From assembly GCA_019685655.1 (NCBI GenBank), contig JABFQP010000002.1:62001-126000 (forward strand): a DNA stretch of 64,000 nucleotides, given 5' to 3'. The notes under the pieces are model-generated. The model did no database searches and was not told the DNA's origin. It saw nothing but the letters and a program-made list of their open reading frames with translations. This document shows positions 16,805 through 25,314 of this stretch, in pieces. The stretch's first letter is position 1. Each line of letters opens with the position of its first letter. The position numbers and the translations under genes were made by a program. The DNA comes from Candidatus Bathyarchaeota archaeon A05DMB-5 (lineage in GTDB: Archaea > Thermoproteota > Bathyarchaeia > Bathyarchaeales > Bathycorpusculaceae).

Positions 16805-16877
16805 TTTTGGGGTCTGCCCGTCATAAGTTCCTCATCTGCATAAATCAGACTGGGACGGCATCATCATCCCCCAAAAA
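16805..16877 (-). ncRNA. C/D box 2'-O-methylation guide sRNA
   Basis: Read on the minus strand, a terminal stem (TTTTTGGGG paired with CCCCAAAA) encloses box C ATGATGA, a 12-nt guide, box D' CTGA, a 9-nt spacer, box C' ATGAGGA, a second 12-nt guide and a box D variant CAGA. Spacing is exactly that of archaeal dual-guide C/D RNAs, which direct fibrillarin with Nop5 and L7Ae. The D' guide TGCCGTCCCAGT pairs over 12 positions, two of them G-U, with the conserved ACUGGGGCGG of the 23S rRNA P loop. It lies about 40 bp after rnp2 on the same strand and may be processed from that operon's transcript. Confidence 0.82.
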
Positions 16878-16916
16878 GACTAACTAAAAACAGTCAAATA
16901 AGCTTTCATAAAATGA

Positions 16917-17237
16917 TTAATGCTTTGTCTTTTTAAGTAGCGCCTTAATGGTTCCAGAAACAGTTAAAACGTGGATTGCAGCAGGCTTGTTTCCGATTTT
17001 GGTTATCGCAGCTATCGCTGTTCTAACATTTTCAAGACCAACATGAGTGGCACGGATAACAGCAAACTTTTCTTCCGCATTGTAATCAATCAAAGCCAAA
17101 CCTGTCTGGCTTGCGCCATACTCGCCATAAAGCTTGGAAACAGAATTCCAAATTGTATCCATCAATTCTTTCGAAGTAAACGTGTCTTCAACTTCTACTC
17201 TTAAGGCTAAGTAGCGCCATCTCACATTTCTTCGCAA
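16917..17237 (-). CDS. rnp2: RNase P protein component 2 (Pop5)
   Basis: A 106-residue Pop5/Rnp2 protein of the archaeal RNase P holoenzyme, which matures tRNA 5' ends. It opens with VRWRYLALRVEVEDTF and ends with a conserved strand giving IHVLTVSGTIKALLKK. TTG 17237 has AAGGAGAGG about 6 bases before it; a GTG at 17225 overlapping the rnp3 stop is the alternative. Last protein gene of the eL15-eL13-COG1325-rnp3-rnp2 unit; in eukaryotes and archaea Pop5 pairs with Rpp30, encoded just upstream. Confidence 0.93.
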   Translation of the reverse strand: MRRNVRWRYLALRVEVEDTFTSKELMDTIWNSVSKLYGEYGASQTGLALIDYNAEEKFAVIRATHVGLENVRTAIAAITKIGNKPAAIHVLTVSGTIKALLKKTKH

Positions 17238-17965
17238 TCTCTTCCTCTCCTTATAATGCGTATTCCAGGCGCAACAAACCGTGAATCCAGCTTTTCTCTA
17301 TTTCTTCGAACGATTGCCACTGGATTCTCTGAAACAGCCTTTATAGCTAATGTTACGTCTAAATCGAAAAGAGAAGCTAAGGAAGCTAATTCCCGCGGCT
17401 TGCGCAGTAACAGTTCTTCTGAAACCCCGCTGGAGATAACGATTGGAACATGAAATTCCTGCGCAATCGCTATTTCTCTCCGCAAATACGAGAGAAGCCT
17501 AGTTCTAGCGGGTCCTTCCAGAACAAGTAATGGTTTCAGGTCAATTTCAAGAGAAGCAAAGCTTTTGGAGGCTAATTCTGCTTCTGCCTTGTCAAAGAAT
17601 CTCTTATGAAAATCTATGGATTGAAAATTTAAGAGGTCTACACGACGGTCTTTTGCCGCTTGTCTCGCCACACTTTTAGAGTCACATATCACTGCGACTA
17701 TTTCAAATCGTCTTCTAAAATTTCTTAAAATGTTCAGTAGTTCTTTGGGTGTTTTGGGTTTCAGATCAATGCGTGATGCAAAATCAACGCCAGCTTCGCT
17801 GCAAAGACTCTGTAATTGTGTTAGTTTTTCTTCAGTAAAGTTTGATGGTAAAGGCACTGCGATGAGGCGGTAGCGTAACTGTGAAGCTTTTCTTATTATG
17901 CATGCAGTTTGCTCCAAGTCTCTCAGATTTAGGCATAAATGAAGGTCTGCAAAGATTCTTTTCAT
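17222..17965 (-). CDS. rnp3: RNase P protein component 3 (Rpp30)
   Basis: A 247-residue TIM-barrel-like Rpp30 protein: FADLHLCLN at the start, alternating beta-alpha repeats (VDLLNFQSIDFHKRFF, SFASLEIDLKPLL) and the C-terminal signature IVISSGVSEELLLRKPRELASLASLFDLD. Rnp3 binds Rnp2 and activates the RNase P catalytic RNA. The start codon overlaps the end of the upstream COG1325 gene by 4 bp, and its end overlaps rnp2 by 16 bp, so the three are tightly coupled. Confidence 0.94.
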   Translation of the reverse strand: MKRIFADLHLCLNLRDLEQTACIIRKASQLRYRLIAVPLPSNFTEEKLTQLQSLCSEAGVDFASRIDLKPKTPKELLNILRNFRRRFEIVAVICDSKSVARQAAKDRRVDLLNFQSIDFHKRFFDKAEAELASKSFASLEIDLKPLLVLEGPARTRLLSYLRREIAIAQEFHVPIVISSGVSEELLLRKPRELASLASLFDLDVTLAIKAVSENPVAIVRRNREKLDSRFVAPGIRIIRRGRDCEEM

Positions 17966-18408
17966 GGAAGCATCCCAAATTTTCGGCAGACGTTTACTAT
18001 TTCTTCTGGGTTAGATTTTTGGAAGTGAATGCAGAAGTGTATCGGGTCTGCACGAGAGAGCTTAATTTCATTCAAATAAGCCAACTGCTTATCGAGCCTT
18101 AAGTAAAGGTTTCCTTTGTCCAAGTGTTCTTTAATTTCGCTGCTCAGCTGCTCTTTGTCTAACATGCTCAGTCCGGAAGACAACTTTTCAAAAACTGCTT
18201 GGACGGCGTTTTTTTCTTTAATTCTTGTTTCTAAAAGAATTATTGGGTTTCCATGGTGCCCAGTTAAATTTGTTCTTTTAATAGCGACATTCTCAATTAC
18301 TTCAGCTGGAAGCGTATTGTGTACAGCGTTGAGAACTTTGTCTACGTCTTCGGTTGCATGCGCAAAGACTCGTATGTCAATGTAGCCTATAGGAATTTTA
18401 GAAGGCAA
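17962..18408 (-). CDS. COG1325-type RNA-binding protein (exosome-operon protein)
   Basis: A 148-residue protein that sits between ribosomal protein genes and rnp3, the usual place of the COG1325 family in archaeal genomes, often called a predicted exosome subunit. It has the family features PIGYIDIRVFAHATEDVDKV near the N-terminus and NLYLRLDKQLAYLNEIKLS in the C-terminal half. Direct function is unproven; the context points to RNA processing. TTG start at 18408. Confidence 0.8.
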   Translation of the reverse strand: MPSKIPIGYIDIRVFAHATEDVDKVLNAVHNTLPAEVIENVAIKRTNLTGHHGNPIILLETRIKEKNAVQAVFEKLSSGLSMLDKEQLSSEIKEHLDKGNLYLRLDKQLAYLNEIKLSRADPIHFCIHFQKSNPEEIVNVCRKFGMLP

Positions 18409-18442
18409 ATACGCATCACACTAACCTTGAATAAATGGTGAT

Positions 18443-18682
18443 TTAACTTTTAGATTTTCCTCTTCTTTTAGGTTTAGATTCAGCTTTCTTGCGTTCCAAG
18501 AACTCTTTAACAACCTTAACATTTTCCTCGTGCACGGTTCTTCTCCTCAAATCCACGGGCACGCCAAGCTTTAAGGCTTCACGTGCGCTTATTCCGGCTT
18601 TTTTTAGTTCTTCTCGGCTGAAGCCTCTTCCAAGGCGTTGTTTTCCGTCTTTTTTGAAAACTGTAGGCTTTACTGCAATCAT
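18443..18682 (-). CDS. rpl13e: Ribosomal protein eL13
   Basis: A 79-residue basic protein beginning [22 protein letters not shown], then the eL13 signature [32 protein letters not shown] and a Lys/Arg tail. eL13 is found in eukaryotes and in some TACK-group archaea, so it carries lineage information. A GAGGAG site lies 9 bases before ATG. It follows eL15 by 4 bp. Confidence 0.92.
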   Translation of the reverse strand: MIAVKPTVFKKDGKQRLGRGFSREELKKAGISAREALKLGVPVDLRRRTVHEENVKVVKEFLERKKAESKPKRRGKSKS

Positions 18683-18686
18683 CAGC

Positions 18687-19262
18687 CTAGTCTCCTCTGG
18701 CTGCTTTTCTGCTCGGTCTAACTTTTTCGGCTCCGCGTCCCTTGTTTCTTAAGCCTCTAACTTTTTTGCCTGCGCTTGTTAGGCTTCTGAAAACTCGTTT
18801 TTTATGTTGTTTTTGACATATCCAACTGATGTTTTTGTCATTTTTTATTGAAGGATGGTGGGGGTCGACCATGATGATTTCGAACCATTTTGAGCGTCCA
18901 TCTTCGCCTACCCAGTAAGAGTTGAGAACCTCAAGGTTTGGAAACTTTCTAGCGGCTCTTTCTTCTGCGATTAGTCTTAGGCTTTTGGCAGGCTTAAACT
19001 TTTTAACACCCATTCTTTTTGGTCTTCTTCCAGCTTTTGGTCTTTGTTTTCTTAAGCCTCCACGTCTGACGCGTACGCGAACCATCACGAAGCCTTGTTT
19101 TGCTTTGTAGCCCAGCTTTCTTGCTCTGTCTAAACGTGTTGGTTTTTCTATGCGGGTTATTGCTTGTTGCTTTCGCCACTCTATCAACCTTTGGCGCATT
19201 AACTCGTCTACGAAGGATTTCTCCGGCTTTGACCAAGCTTCAGCAATGTATTTGTATGCCAT
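18687..19262 (-). CDS. rpl15e: Ribosomal protein eL15
   Basis: A 191-residue basic protein with the archaeal eL15 pattern: [64 protein letters not shown] and the [27 protein letters not shown] block. Part of the large ribosomal subunit. First gene of the eL15-eL13-COG1325-rnp3-rnp2 unit. Its long upstream region holds two small hairpins and copy B of a repeated element. Confidence 0.97.
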   Translation of the reverse strand: MAYKYIAEAWSKPEKSFVDELMRQRLIEWRKQQAITRIEKPTRLDRARKLGYKAKQGFVMVRVRVRRGGLRKQRPKAGRRPKRMGVKKFKPAKSLRLIAEERAARKFPNLEVLNSYWVGEDGRSKWFEIIMVDPHHPSIKNDKNISWICQKQHKKRVFRSLTSAGKKVRGLRNKGRGAEKVRPSRKAARGD

Positions 19263-19291
19263 TTAATTCACCTCACACTAGTTTATGGTTC

Positions 19292-19330
19292 AGCCTTTAT
19301 AGGCTACATCCCAGCGGATGTCTAATCCGC
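19292..19330 (-). promoter_or_regulatory. Two small hairpins in the eL15 leader
   Basis: AGCCT-TTAT-AGGCT (19292-19305) and GCGGAT-gtcta-ATCCGC (19314-19330) are perfect stem-loops 30-68 bases before the eL15 start, within its probable 5' leader. Ribosomal protein operons are often autoregulated through leader structures; that role is inference here. Confidence 0.45.
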
Positions 19331-19389
19331 CAATAGCTTTGATTCATAGCATCGTGCAGTAAAATAAACTTTTCCAGATAACTTATAGC

Positions 19390-19430
19390 TTATCGGAGTC
19401 TCTAGCCCCCCTTATTTATAGATTGAACTT
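19390..19430 (-). promoter_or_regulatory. Copy B of a dispersed 35-40 bp element
   Basis: On the minus strand: TTCAATCTATAAATAAGGGG, then GGCTAGAG and ACTCCG, aligned without gaps to copy A at 4164-4200. It lies about 130-165 bp before the eL15 start and is the best candidate promoter for that operon, which would give a leader of about 120 nt with two hairpins. Confidence 0.5.
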
Positions 19431-19507
19431 TCGAGAGGTTTGTCTGTGGAAAACTGGGATTGAAAATTTCAGAGTATAACTGGTTTAATGTAGCGCTTCA
19501 GAAATAA

Positions 19508-20179
19508 TCATTTGTTCTCGAGTATTGCTTTAGTGACAAGAAAATATCCGCTTTGATTTTTCCACGTCTTCTTCGCTTCGATAATGCTTATTCGTTTTTT
19601 GAAAAAAGGCGCGTCAAGCACGAGTGTCTCGTATTCGCCTCCGTCGCCAACAATAGAAATTCCATATTGCCTATTTAACTCAATTAAATCCTTAACTGTG
19701 GCTTCATCGATTTTTCTTCCAAGCCATTCTCGGCTAAAGCCATATGCGTAAACTCCAGTGATTATGGTCTCAAATCGGTGTTGTAGAATTTCTTTGATAA
19801 GGTTTAATGGGTTTTCTCCCCAAAGTGGTGTTATACATTTTAGTTTCAGTTGTTCACAGATTTTTTCAATTCTTATTTTTTGATAGTTTGAGGCAATTGC
19901 GCCGGAGACCACTGCGTCCACGTCAAGCGTCCCAATTAAACGTTTAAGGTCTTCAACTTCTATCTCTTTTATTCCAGACGTCTCTGCTTTTACAAGTGGA
20001 ATTTTAACGGCTTGTGCAAACAAATCCATTAAGCGAATGTTCGGATAATGAAACATCCAGCTGTCTTCTCTTAATGGAATCATGCTTACCAGATATTTCA
20101 CTTCATGACCTGCGTGTAAGACTCTGTAAAGCGCTAAGGTAGAATCCTTTCCACCAGTGGCTAAAACCGCAACACGCAT
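19508..20179 (-). CDS. dph6: Diphthine-ammonia ligase (PP-loop ATPase)
   Basis: A 223-residue enzyme for the last step of diphthamide synthesis on elongation factor 2. The PP-loop ATP pyrophosphatase motif ATGGKDSTLAL is at residues 7-17; the family motifs VSGAIASNYQKIRIE, TPLWGENP and the C-terminal GDGGEYETLVLDAPFFKKRI are all present. Length is typical of the single-domain archaeal enzyme. No other diphthamide gene is adjacent. Confidence 0.95.
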   Translation of the reverse strand: MRVAVLATGGKDSTLALYRVLHAGHEVKYLVSMIPLREDSWMFHYPNIRLMDLFAQAVKIPLVKAETSGIKEIEVEDLKRLIGTLDVDAVVSGAIASNYQKIRIEKICEQLKLKCITPLWGENPLNLIKEILQHRFETIITGVYAYGFSREWLGRKIDEATVKDLIELNRQYGISIVGDGGEYETLVLDAPFFKKRISIIEAKKTWKNQSGYFLVTKAILENK

Positions 20180-20240
20180 GTACCATTACACTTCTAACTA
20201 GTCAACTAGTTAATCTCAAATTTAAAGAGAGTGAACAGCG

Positions 20241-21602
20241 TCATTCAACAAGTTTTGCTCTTGCTTCCTTGAATAAAGCCTCTGTTTTTCTTTGCCATTT
20301 TTCAAAGTTTTCCGGAGCTTCTGGATAGTTTTTGTAGTGAGCTTTTATTTGCTTCATTAAGTTGGCAGTAATTCTGAGCTTGTTCAGAAATCGTATTCTT
20401 TTTAAGCCTTTGAAAACTCGTTTGGCAGTTTCTGTTATGTTCAAATGGAACTCTTCGCCTAAGCCAGCCTTTAAGACATCTTCTTCAGTCAAGAGTCTAT
20501 ATTTCATTCCATAACTCAAGTCTTCGTCGCGGCATGTCAAAAGCAACATGCGAAAAGCATCCAGCCCGGCTTGTTTCGTCCCGTACATTTCCATATACTT
20601 ACAGTTGTAAGACCACAATGATTCTTGACTTGCATCTCCCTTTTCTAAAGCTTCAGCTATTGTCTTTCCAGCAAGATAGCCGCTCAGCATAGACGGCCCG
20701 ATTCCGCCACCATGTATCGGATTTACTAGGCACGCTGCGTCGCCTAGAATTGCAATTCCGTTTCCAACCATGTTATCTAAGGGTCTGCGTGTGGGGTCAT
20801 ACCAAGCGCCGCCAGTAAGAAGCAGCGAGCCTTCAAAAAGAGGTTTTGTTAGGATGTGCTTGTAAAGTTGGTTTTTTGGGTTTGGAAAATTGCCATGCAT
20901 GCAAACTCCTAAGCCAACATTGACTTTTGCTCCGCCTTTTGGAAAAATCCATGTGTAACCGCCGGGTGTTATCTTCTGGTTTAGATAAATTTCGCAGTAG
21001 TCTGTGTTCTTGGTTTCTTGTTTGAGCTGTCTAATTTCACGATAACAAGCCTCGACATCCTCGTTTGCAATTTCAGTCTCTATTTTCATAGCCTCGGGAA
21101 GCTTCCGTCTAATTACTGCTGGAAAACCACTAGCGTCCACAACAACTTTGCTCTTTAATTGAAGATTCCTACATGCCTTTACATCCTTAACCATAACTCC
21201 AGTTACAAAACTCTTCTCAATAACTGGCTCCAAACACAGCGTTGAATCCAAAAGAACAGCACCTTCATCCAAAGCTTTCTTCAACAACCACTGCCCAAAA
21301 AGGCGCCGATTCAGCAAGTAACCAACAAAATCCTCATGGTGAATATTGAAGACCGTCTCTAAATCAGGCGAATAAATTTTAATGCCCTCAATTCTCTTTT
21401 CCAACTCACCGCCTTGAGGCTTTTCCAGACCAACACTTTTCAGATGATGCTCTCCCAGAGCGTCTCCACAAATCTTTTCACCAATCTCCTCCCGCTTTTT
21501 CCGTTCAACTATGCAAACTTTTAAGCCTGCCTCGGCAGTTGTTTTCGCTGCTAGGCAACCTGCCGTTCCAGCGCCGACCACAACAACGTCAAACTTCTCC
21601 AA
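20241..21602 (-). CDS. Geranylgeranyl reductase family flavoprotein
   Basis: A 453-residue FAD-dependent reductase that saturates isoprenoid chains of archaeal membrane lipids. The FAD-binding Rossmann motif is VVVVGAGTAGCLAAKT near the N-terminus; GEKICGDAL and the second FAD motif GNGIAILGDAACLVNPIHGGGIGPSMLSG follow. The open frame extends upstream, but an AGGAGG site 7 bases before TTG 21602 places the start right before the Rossmann fold. A TATA-like region is near 21650. The exact substrate (phospholipid or menaquinone chain) is not decided by sequence. Confidence 0.92.
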   Translation of the reverse strand: MEKFDVVVVGAGTAGCLAAKTTAEAGLKVCIVERKKREEIGEKICGDALGEHHLKSVGLEKPQGGELEKRIEGIKIYSPDLETVFNIHHEDFVGYLLNRRLFGQWLLKKALDEGAVLLDSTLCLEPVIEKSFVTGVMVKDVKACRNLQLKSKVVVDASGFPAVIRRKLPEAMKIETEIANEDVEACYREIRQLKQETKNTDYCEIYLNQKITPGGYTWIFPKGGAKVNVGLGVCMHGNFPNPKNQLYKHILTKPLFEGSLLLTGGAWYDPTRRPLDNMVGNGIAILGDAACLVNPIHGGGIGPSMLSGYLAGKTIAEALEKGDASQESLWSYNCKYMEMYGTKQAGLDAFRMLLLTCRDEDLSYGMKYRLLTEEDVLKAGLGEEFHLNITETAKRVFKGLKRIRFLNKLRITANLMKQIKAHYKNYPEAPENFEKWQRKTEALFKEARAKLVE

Positions 21603-21713
21603 ACAGTTTTCCTCCTCAAAGGTGAAACTCCATATTTTGTTGTATAAATAAACCTTTATAAATTGTGAAGTAAGCCCTTGCACACTTGGTATAAGCCAAC
21701 ATCACCATTAGGA

Positions 21714-21735
21714 AACTCTGCAGACCCTCAGAGTT
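21714..21735. repeat. 7-bp hairpin in a divergent intergenic region
   Basis: AACTCTG (21714-21720) and CAGAGTT (21729-21735) form a perfect stem with an 8-base loop, between the geranylgeranyl reductase and the zinc-ribbon gene. No U run follows on either strand, so it does not look like a terminator. Confidence 0.4.
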
Positions 21736-21883
21736 CATGGTTCTTTAATTACCAATCCTAAACGTACAATGAAAGTTTTAGCATATCTGTAATCTGAATT
21801 GAGAATTCATAATTGTTAATTATATTCTTGGCTAACCATGGAAACACAATCAAAAAATCAAAACAAAATGGTGTGTCAAAAAC

Positions 21884-22132
21884 ATGATGAAAAAAGCCAC
21901 AGTTAATAAAAACATGACATACACAATCGATTTAACAAAAATTGATGGAGACGGAGCATTTCCATGCCCAAAATGTGGAGTTATGATATCACCAGAAGAC
22001 GAAACTGAAGAAGTCTACCAGATTGTTGAAACAAGAGTCCAAAACGATGAACTGGCAGAATTGACATTGATATGCAACAAATGTGGAAGTAAAATAAAGC
22101 TTGTAGGTTTTCTATCACAACCAGAAAACTGA
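21884..22132 (+). CDS. Small zinc-ribbon protein, unknown function
   Basis: An 82-residue protein with two CxxC knuckles: CPKC near residue 28 and CNKC near residue 65, separated by a strand-rich stretch (EEVYQIVETRVQNDELAELTLIC). This is a classic zinc ribbon, as in many archaeal transcription-associated or RNA-binding proteins. Alternative starts at the second ATG or at MTYTIDLTKIDGDG (residue 12) are possible, since no clear ribosome binding site is seen. Confidence 0.65.
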   Translation: MMKKATVNKNMTYTIDLTKIDGDGAFPCPKCGVMISPEDETEEVYQIVETRVQNDELAELTLICNKCGSKIKLVGFLSQPEN

Positions 22133-22154
22133 AAACTCAACGACAATTTTAAAG

Positions 22155-22379
22155 TTACTTTTGTTCTTCTAATCTTTTACTTATAGCAACAAAGATTAAC
22201 CATAAGATTACGCCATAAAAAATACCGTTGAAAATGGCGCTTAAATAACTGGAAAAGTTTTGCACGGTGTCTCCAATTAGTGCACAGAAGAGGTTTCCGG
22301 GAAACATGGGTGATTGCATTATTATAGAGGCTGACGTAATCAACAAGAAGAAGACTATTAGGATTACGGCGCCCCTCAT
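22155..22379 (-). CDS. Small membrane protein with two predicted helices
   Basis: A 74-residue protein with two hydrophobic segments (AVILIVFFLLITSASIIM and IFNGIFYGVILWLIFVAIS) and a charged C-terminus (KRLEEQK). No family recognised. It lies downstream of the site-2 protease gene on the same strand after a 127-bp gap, so it may have its own promoter (TATTTAATAAA near 22455-22465). Confidence 0.5.
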   Translation of the reverse strand: MRGAVILIVFFLLITSASIIMQSPMFPGNLFCALIGDTVQNFSSYLSAIFNGIFYGVILWLIFVAISKRLEEQK

Positions 22380-22506
22380 GGCGTATCGCCTAACATTTAC
22401 TATTATGTTTTGTTTCGGACTGTTTCTTACCCAATAGAGTCTTGTATAGCAATATTTAATAAACGTTATTGTTCACCAGTTCAACACAGATACAGGTCAG
22501 AAAGAT

Positions 22507-23865
22507 CTAGAACAATGGCGCACTCATTGTATAGTTAGCAAAGACTACCATATCTTGATTAAGAGTCACAGTCCTATTCAGATTAGTGCTTCCGTCTTCC
22601 CACCGCAAAAATGTATAGACTGTTCCTCCAATTGTAATGGTTGAGTTAACAAGAATAAAGTAGGTTCCTTCAGCCAACGTGCTTTCCCAAGGAGCACTGC
22701 TTCGGAAATATTCAGACTCCGCGTATTGTATCCAAAAATTAACTCCAAGCACATTAGAGTCTACTTTGAGAGAGTGAACTTGCGGTGGAGGAAGAGTTAT
22801 CCCGCAAAGAATAAAAACTATAAAGAGCACGGGAATCACGTATTTCCGCGTTTTTGAGAGAGAAGACACATCATCTAAAGGTCCAGGATGCCTAAAAAGA
22901 GACAAAAACAGAACAAAAAACGCCATGGGATAATATCCATAGATTACAAGAAAAACAATTGCTACAACATTCAATATGCCCCTCATTTTTCCGCCTAAAA
23001 TAGACGTTGCAACATGACCACCATCTAACATGCCTGCCGGCAACAAATTCAGCATAGTAACAATCATGCCTATGAAACCTGCAAAAGCAACAGGATGTAT
23101 AAGAATTATATTACCGCGTCCATACACACCAAGAAAACTCAACGCTGTTCCTATAAGGTCGAAGAGAATCGGAAACGACCCAAACGGTCCCTCAGGAAGC
23201 CTGTACACTACTGGCGAGAGCGCAAGACCAACAAAAGTGACAATAACGGTAATAACAAATCCTATCAACGGCCCACTTGCGCCTATGTCAAATAACGCGT
23301 CTCTGTTTCGCGGCAAAGATTTCTGCATTATAACTGCACCGAAAGTACCGATGCCAAACACTTGTCCAACAGGCGGCGGACCAGGAATGAAATATGGCGG
23401 TGACGAATCCACTTTCCTTTTGTTCGCGGTTAGTTTGTGTCCCATTTCATGCGCTCCAAGAACAGCCATTATCGCAACCGTGAATGTTGCTCCACTTATG
23501 AGCGGGTTAATCATTGCAGGAGAAATCAAGTATCCAGTCGCAAACGTCGTTCCAATAGTAGCAAAAAACAATAACCAATTGACCAGAATGTTGCTTGGTT
23601 TTGTAGGCGGTTTCCGAACCACTTTTAAGACAATTTTACCGTCACGTTTTCGTAAAATCGCTATTAAATTCATCTTTTCCAGATTGTCCAACAATCTTAA
23701 AAATGCGTTTTTTGTTTCTTGAGGTTGTTTTAAAAAGTATGTTGGAACGTTATGTTCTATCAACGCCTCTTCCACTTGGAACTCTGCAGTCACAAGCGCG
23801 GTTATTTGTTCAAAATATGCTTGGTCAAATTGTGCTTCAGAGGTTTCGTTTGGTATTTCAGTCAT
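22507..23865 (-). CDS. Site-2 protease family (M50) membrane metallopeptidase
   Basis: A 452-residue polytopic membrane protein. The zinc motif HEMGH lies in AVLGAHEMGHKLTANKR, and the third ligand motif is NLLPAGMLDGGHV; the GPPPVGQVFGIGTFGAVI stretch is typical of this archaeal/plant (EGY-like) subgroup. The N-terminal 90 residues are cytosolic; a C-terminal domain after the last helix has several N-glycosylation sequons and a beta-rich pattern, probably outside the cell. S2Ps release membrane-bound regulators by intramembrane cleavage. Divergent from the surface-glycan glycosyltransferase. Confidence 0.92.
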   Translation of the reverse strand: MTEIPNETSEAQFDQAYFEQITALVTAEFQVEEALIEHNVPTYFLKQPQETKNAFLRLLDNLEKMNLIAILRKRDGKIVLKVVRKPPTKPSNILVNWLLFFATIGTTFATGYLISPAMINPLISGATFTVAIMAVLGAHEMGHKLTANKRKVDSSPPYFIPGPPPVGQVFGIGTFGAVIMQKSLPRNRDALFDIGASGPLIGFVITVIVTFVGLALSPVVYRLPEGPFGSFPILFDLIGTALSFLGVYGRGNIILIHPVAFAGFIGMIVTMLNLLPAGMLDGGHVATSILGGKMRGILNVVAIVFLVIYGYYPMAFFVLFLSLFRHPGPLDDVSSLSKTRKYVIPVLFIVFILCGITLPPPQVHSLKVDSNVLGVNFWIQYAESEYFRSSAPWESTLAEGTYFILVNSTITIGGTVYTFLRWEDGSTNLNRTVTLNQDMVVFANYTMSAPLF

Positions 23866-23944
23866 GACCTTTTTTCCTTAATGTTTTGGTGTTTTTATGA
23901 GTGTGCGGGAATAGAAAAGGTTATTGGAATTTTATGTTGTTCTT

Positions 23945-23959
23945 GTTCAGAATCTGAAC
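23945..23959. promoter_or_regulatory. 15-bp palindrome, site 1 of the surface-island operator
   Basis: GTTCAGAATCTGAAC is a perfect inverted repeat (7+1+7) in the divergent gap before the GT4 gene at 24089. It is followed by CCTCTAAAAATTCTTTAATAA, nearly the same promoter context as at site 2 before the S-layer-like gene. Confidence 0.6.
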
Positions 23960-24088
23960 CTCTAAAAATTCTTTAATAATCGTTTAAAGACAAAACTCAC
24001 CACACACCAGAACAGTCACAAAAATGTCAAACTGAAAGGGAAAACGCAAACGCCACACGCATAAACATGACAAAAAGGATGGGGCTCC

Positions 24089-25291
24089 TTGAAAATTGCA
24101 ATACTTTATAGCCACTTGAAAGAATTGGGCGGAGCAGAAAGAGTAATTCTTAAACAAGTTGATTTGCTCCATAAAAGAGGGCACGACACGGAATGCTTCT
24201 TTGCATACGTAGACAAAAACTTGCGCAAGGAATCAGCTAATCCTCACTGTTTCACAAAAAGCTTCTTCCGCTCGTTGATTCCGAATAATGCAGCAACGAG
24301 AATAATTTTGTCGCTGCCTCTGGCGCCCATAGCCCTATCCGCATTTGACGAAAAGGACATTCTCATATGCCACGGATACGGTCCAGGTCCATGGATTGGC
24401 TACCTAAATAAAAAAATTAGAGGCACACGATATATCAGTTACATTCATTCACCTCCCAGATTTCTCTATTTAGACCGAAGAGAAAGAGCGCTATGGAGGT
24501 TTAACGATGTGCGTGAAATAATTTTCAAGTTAAGCAAAATTGCTGGTCCAGTGTTGAAGGAAATTGACTATGTAAGTGTGGTAAATTCAGATTTTGTTTT
24601 GGCAAACAGTTTCTTCACGGCAAGGCGAATTCGCGCCATCTACGGTGTGCCTGCAGAAGTTTGTTATCCTCCAGTCGACACAGAAAGTTTCAGAATTCTT
24701 GATGAAAAAACAGTCCAAGAGTTTCGGAAGGGTTTCGGTTGGCCTCTGATTCTTTCAAGTGGAAGAATTGTTGCCGTAAAGCGTTGGGAATGGCTCCTAG
24801 AAATAATGAGCTACATAACAAAAGAGTTTCCTTCAGTAACCTTAGCCATAACTGGCGAAATTTCGAAAGACAACATCCAATACATCCAAATGCTTAGGAA
24901 ACGTGCTAAAAGACTGAGAATCGATAAGAATCTTAGGTTTCTGGGATTTAGGTTGCAGGAAGAACTTGTCAGACTGTATAATGCTGCGGATGTTTACGTT
25001 TACTCGGTTCCGAGGGAAGATTTTGGGTTGGGTCCAGTTGAGGCTATGGCATGTGGAACGCCCGCGGTTGTGTGGGACGATGGTGGTGGACCATGCGAAA
25101 CCGTGATTAATGGCGAGACTGGTTTCAGAGCGACGCCGTATGATATGAGAGACTTTGCTGAGAAAACTTTGAAAGCTGCTGAAATGGATAAGACAGAAAT
25201 TGGAAAGAGCACACGTAGCTTTGTTGAAAAGAATTTTTCCTGTGAAAAGCATTTTAAGATTTTGGAAGAAACAATTTATAAGCTGTTATAG
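24089..25291 (+). CDS. Glycosyltransferase family 4 protein
   Basis: A 400-residue GT-B enzyme that transfers an activated sugar during glycan assembly. The N-terminus has KELGGAERVILKQVDLL; the C-terminal nucleotide-sugar domain has PLILSSGRIVAVKRWEWLLEI, VYSVPREDFGLGPVEAMACGTPAVVWDDGGGPCETV with the family E-x7-E-like motif. It resembles archaeal mannosyl- or glucosyltransferases of N-glycan pathways. TTG start at 24089. Palindrome site 1 lies in its promoter region. First gene of the surface-glycan island. Confidence 0.9.
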   Translation: MKIAILYSHLKELGGAERVILKQVDLLHKRGHDTECFFAYVDKNLRKESANPHCFTKSFFRSLIPNNAATRIILSLPLAPIALSAFDEKDILICHGYGPGPWIGYLNKKIRGTRYISYIHSPPRFLYLDRRERALWRFNDVREIIFKLSKIAGPVLKEIDYVSVVNSDFVLANSFFTARRIRAIYGVPAEVCYPPVDTESFRILDEKTVQEFRKGFGWPLILSSGRIVAVKRWEWLLEIMSYITKEFPSVTLAITGEISKDNIQYIQMLRKRAKRLRIDKNLRFLGFRLQEELVRLYNAADVYVYSVPREDFGLGPVEAMACGTPAVVWDDGGGPCETVINGETGFRATPYDMRDFAEKTLKAAEMDKTEIGKSTRSFVEKNFSCEKHFKILEETIYKLL

Positions 25292-25314
25292 AATGTAGAA
25301 GCGTTTGTTACGCT

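Noticed and set aside
16817-16828. rRNA target for the second (box D) guide of the C/D RNA
   Set aside because: Only the first seven bases match a site I can recall (16S CCCGUCA region), which is too short to claim a target.
23030-23722. 230-codon plus-strand frame
   Set aside because: Fully antisense to the site-2 protease gene, whose motifs are unambiguous.
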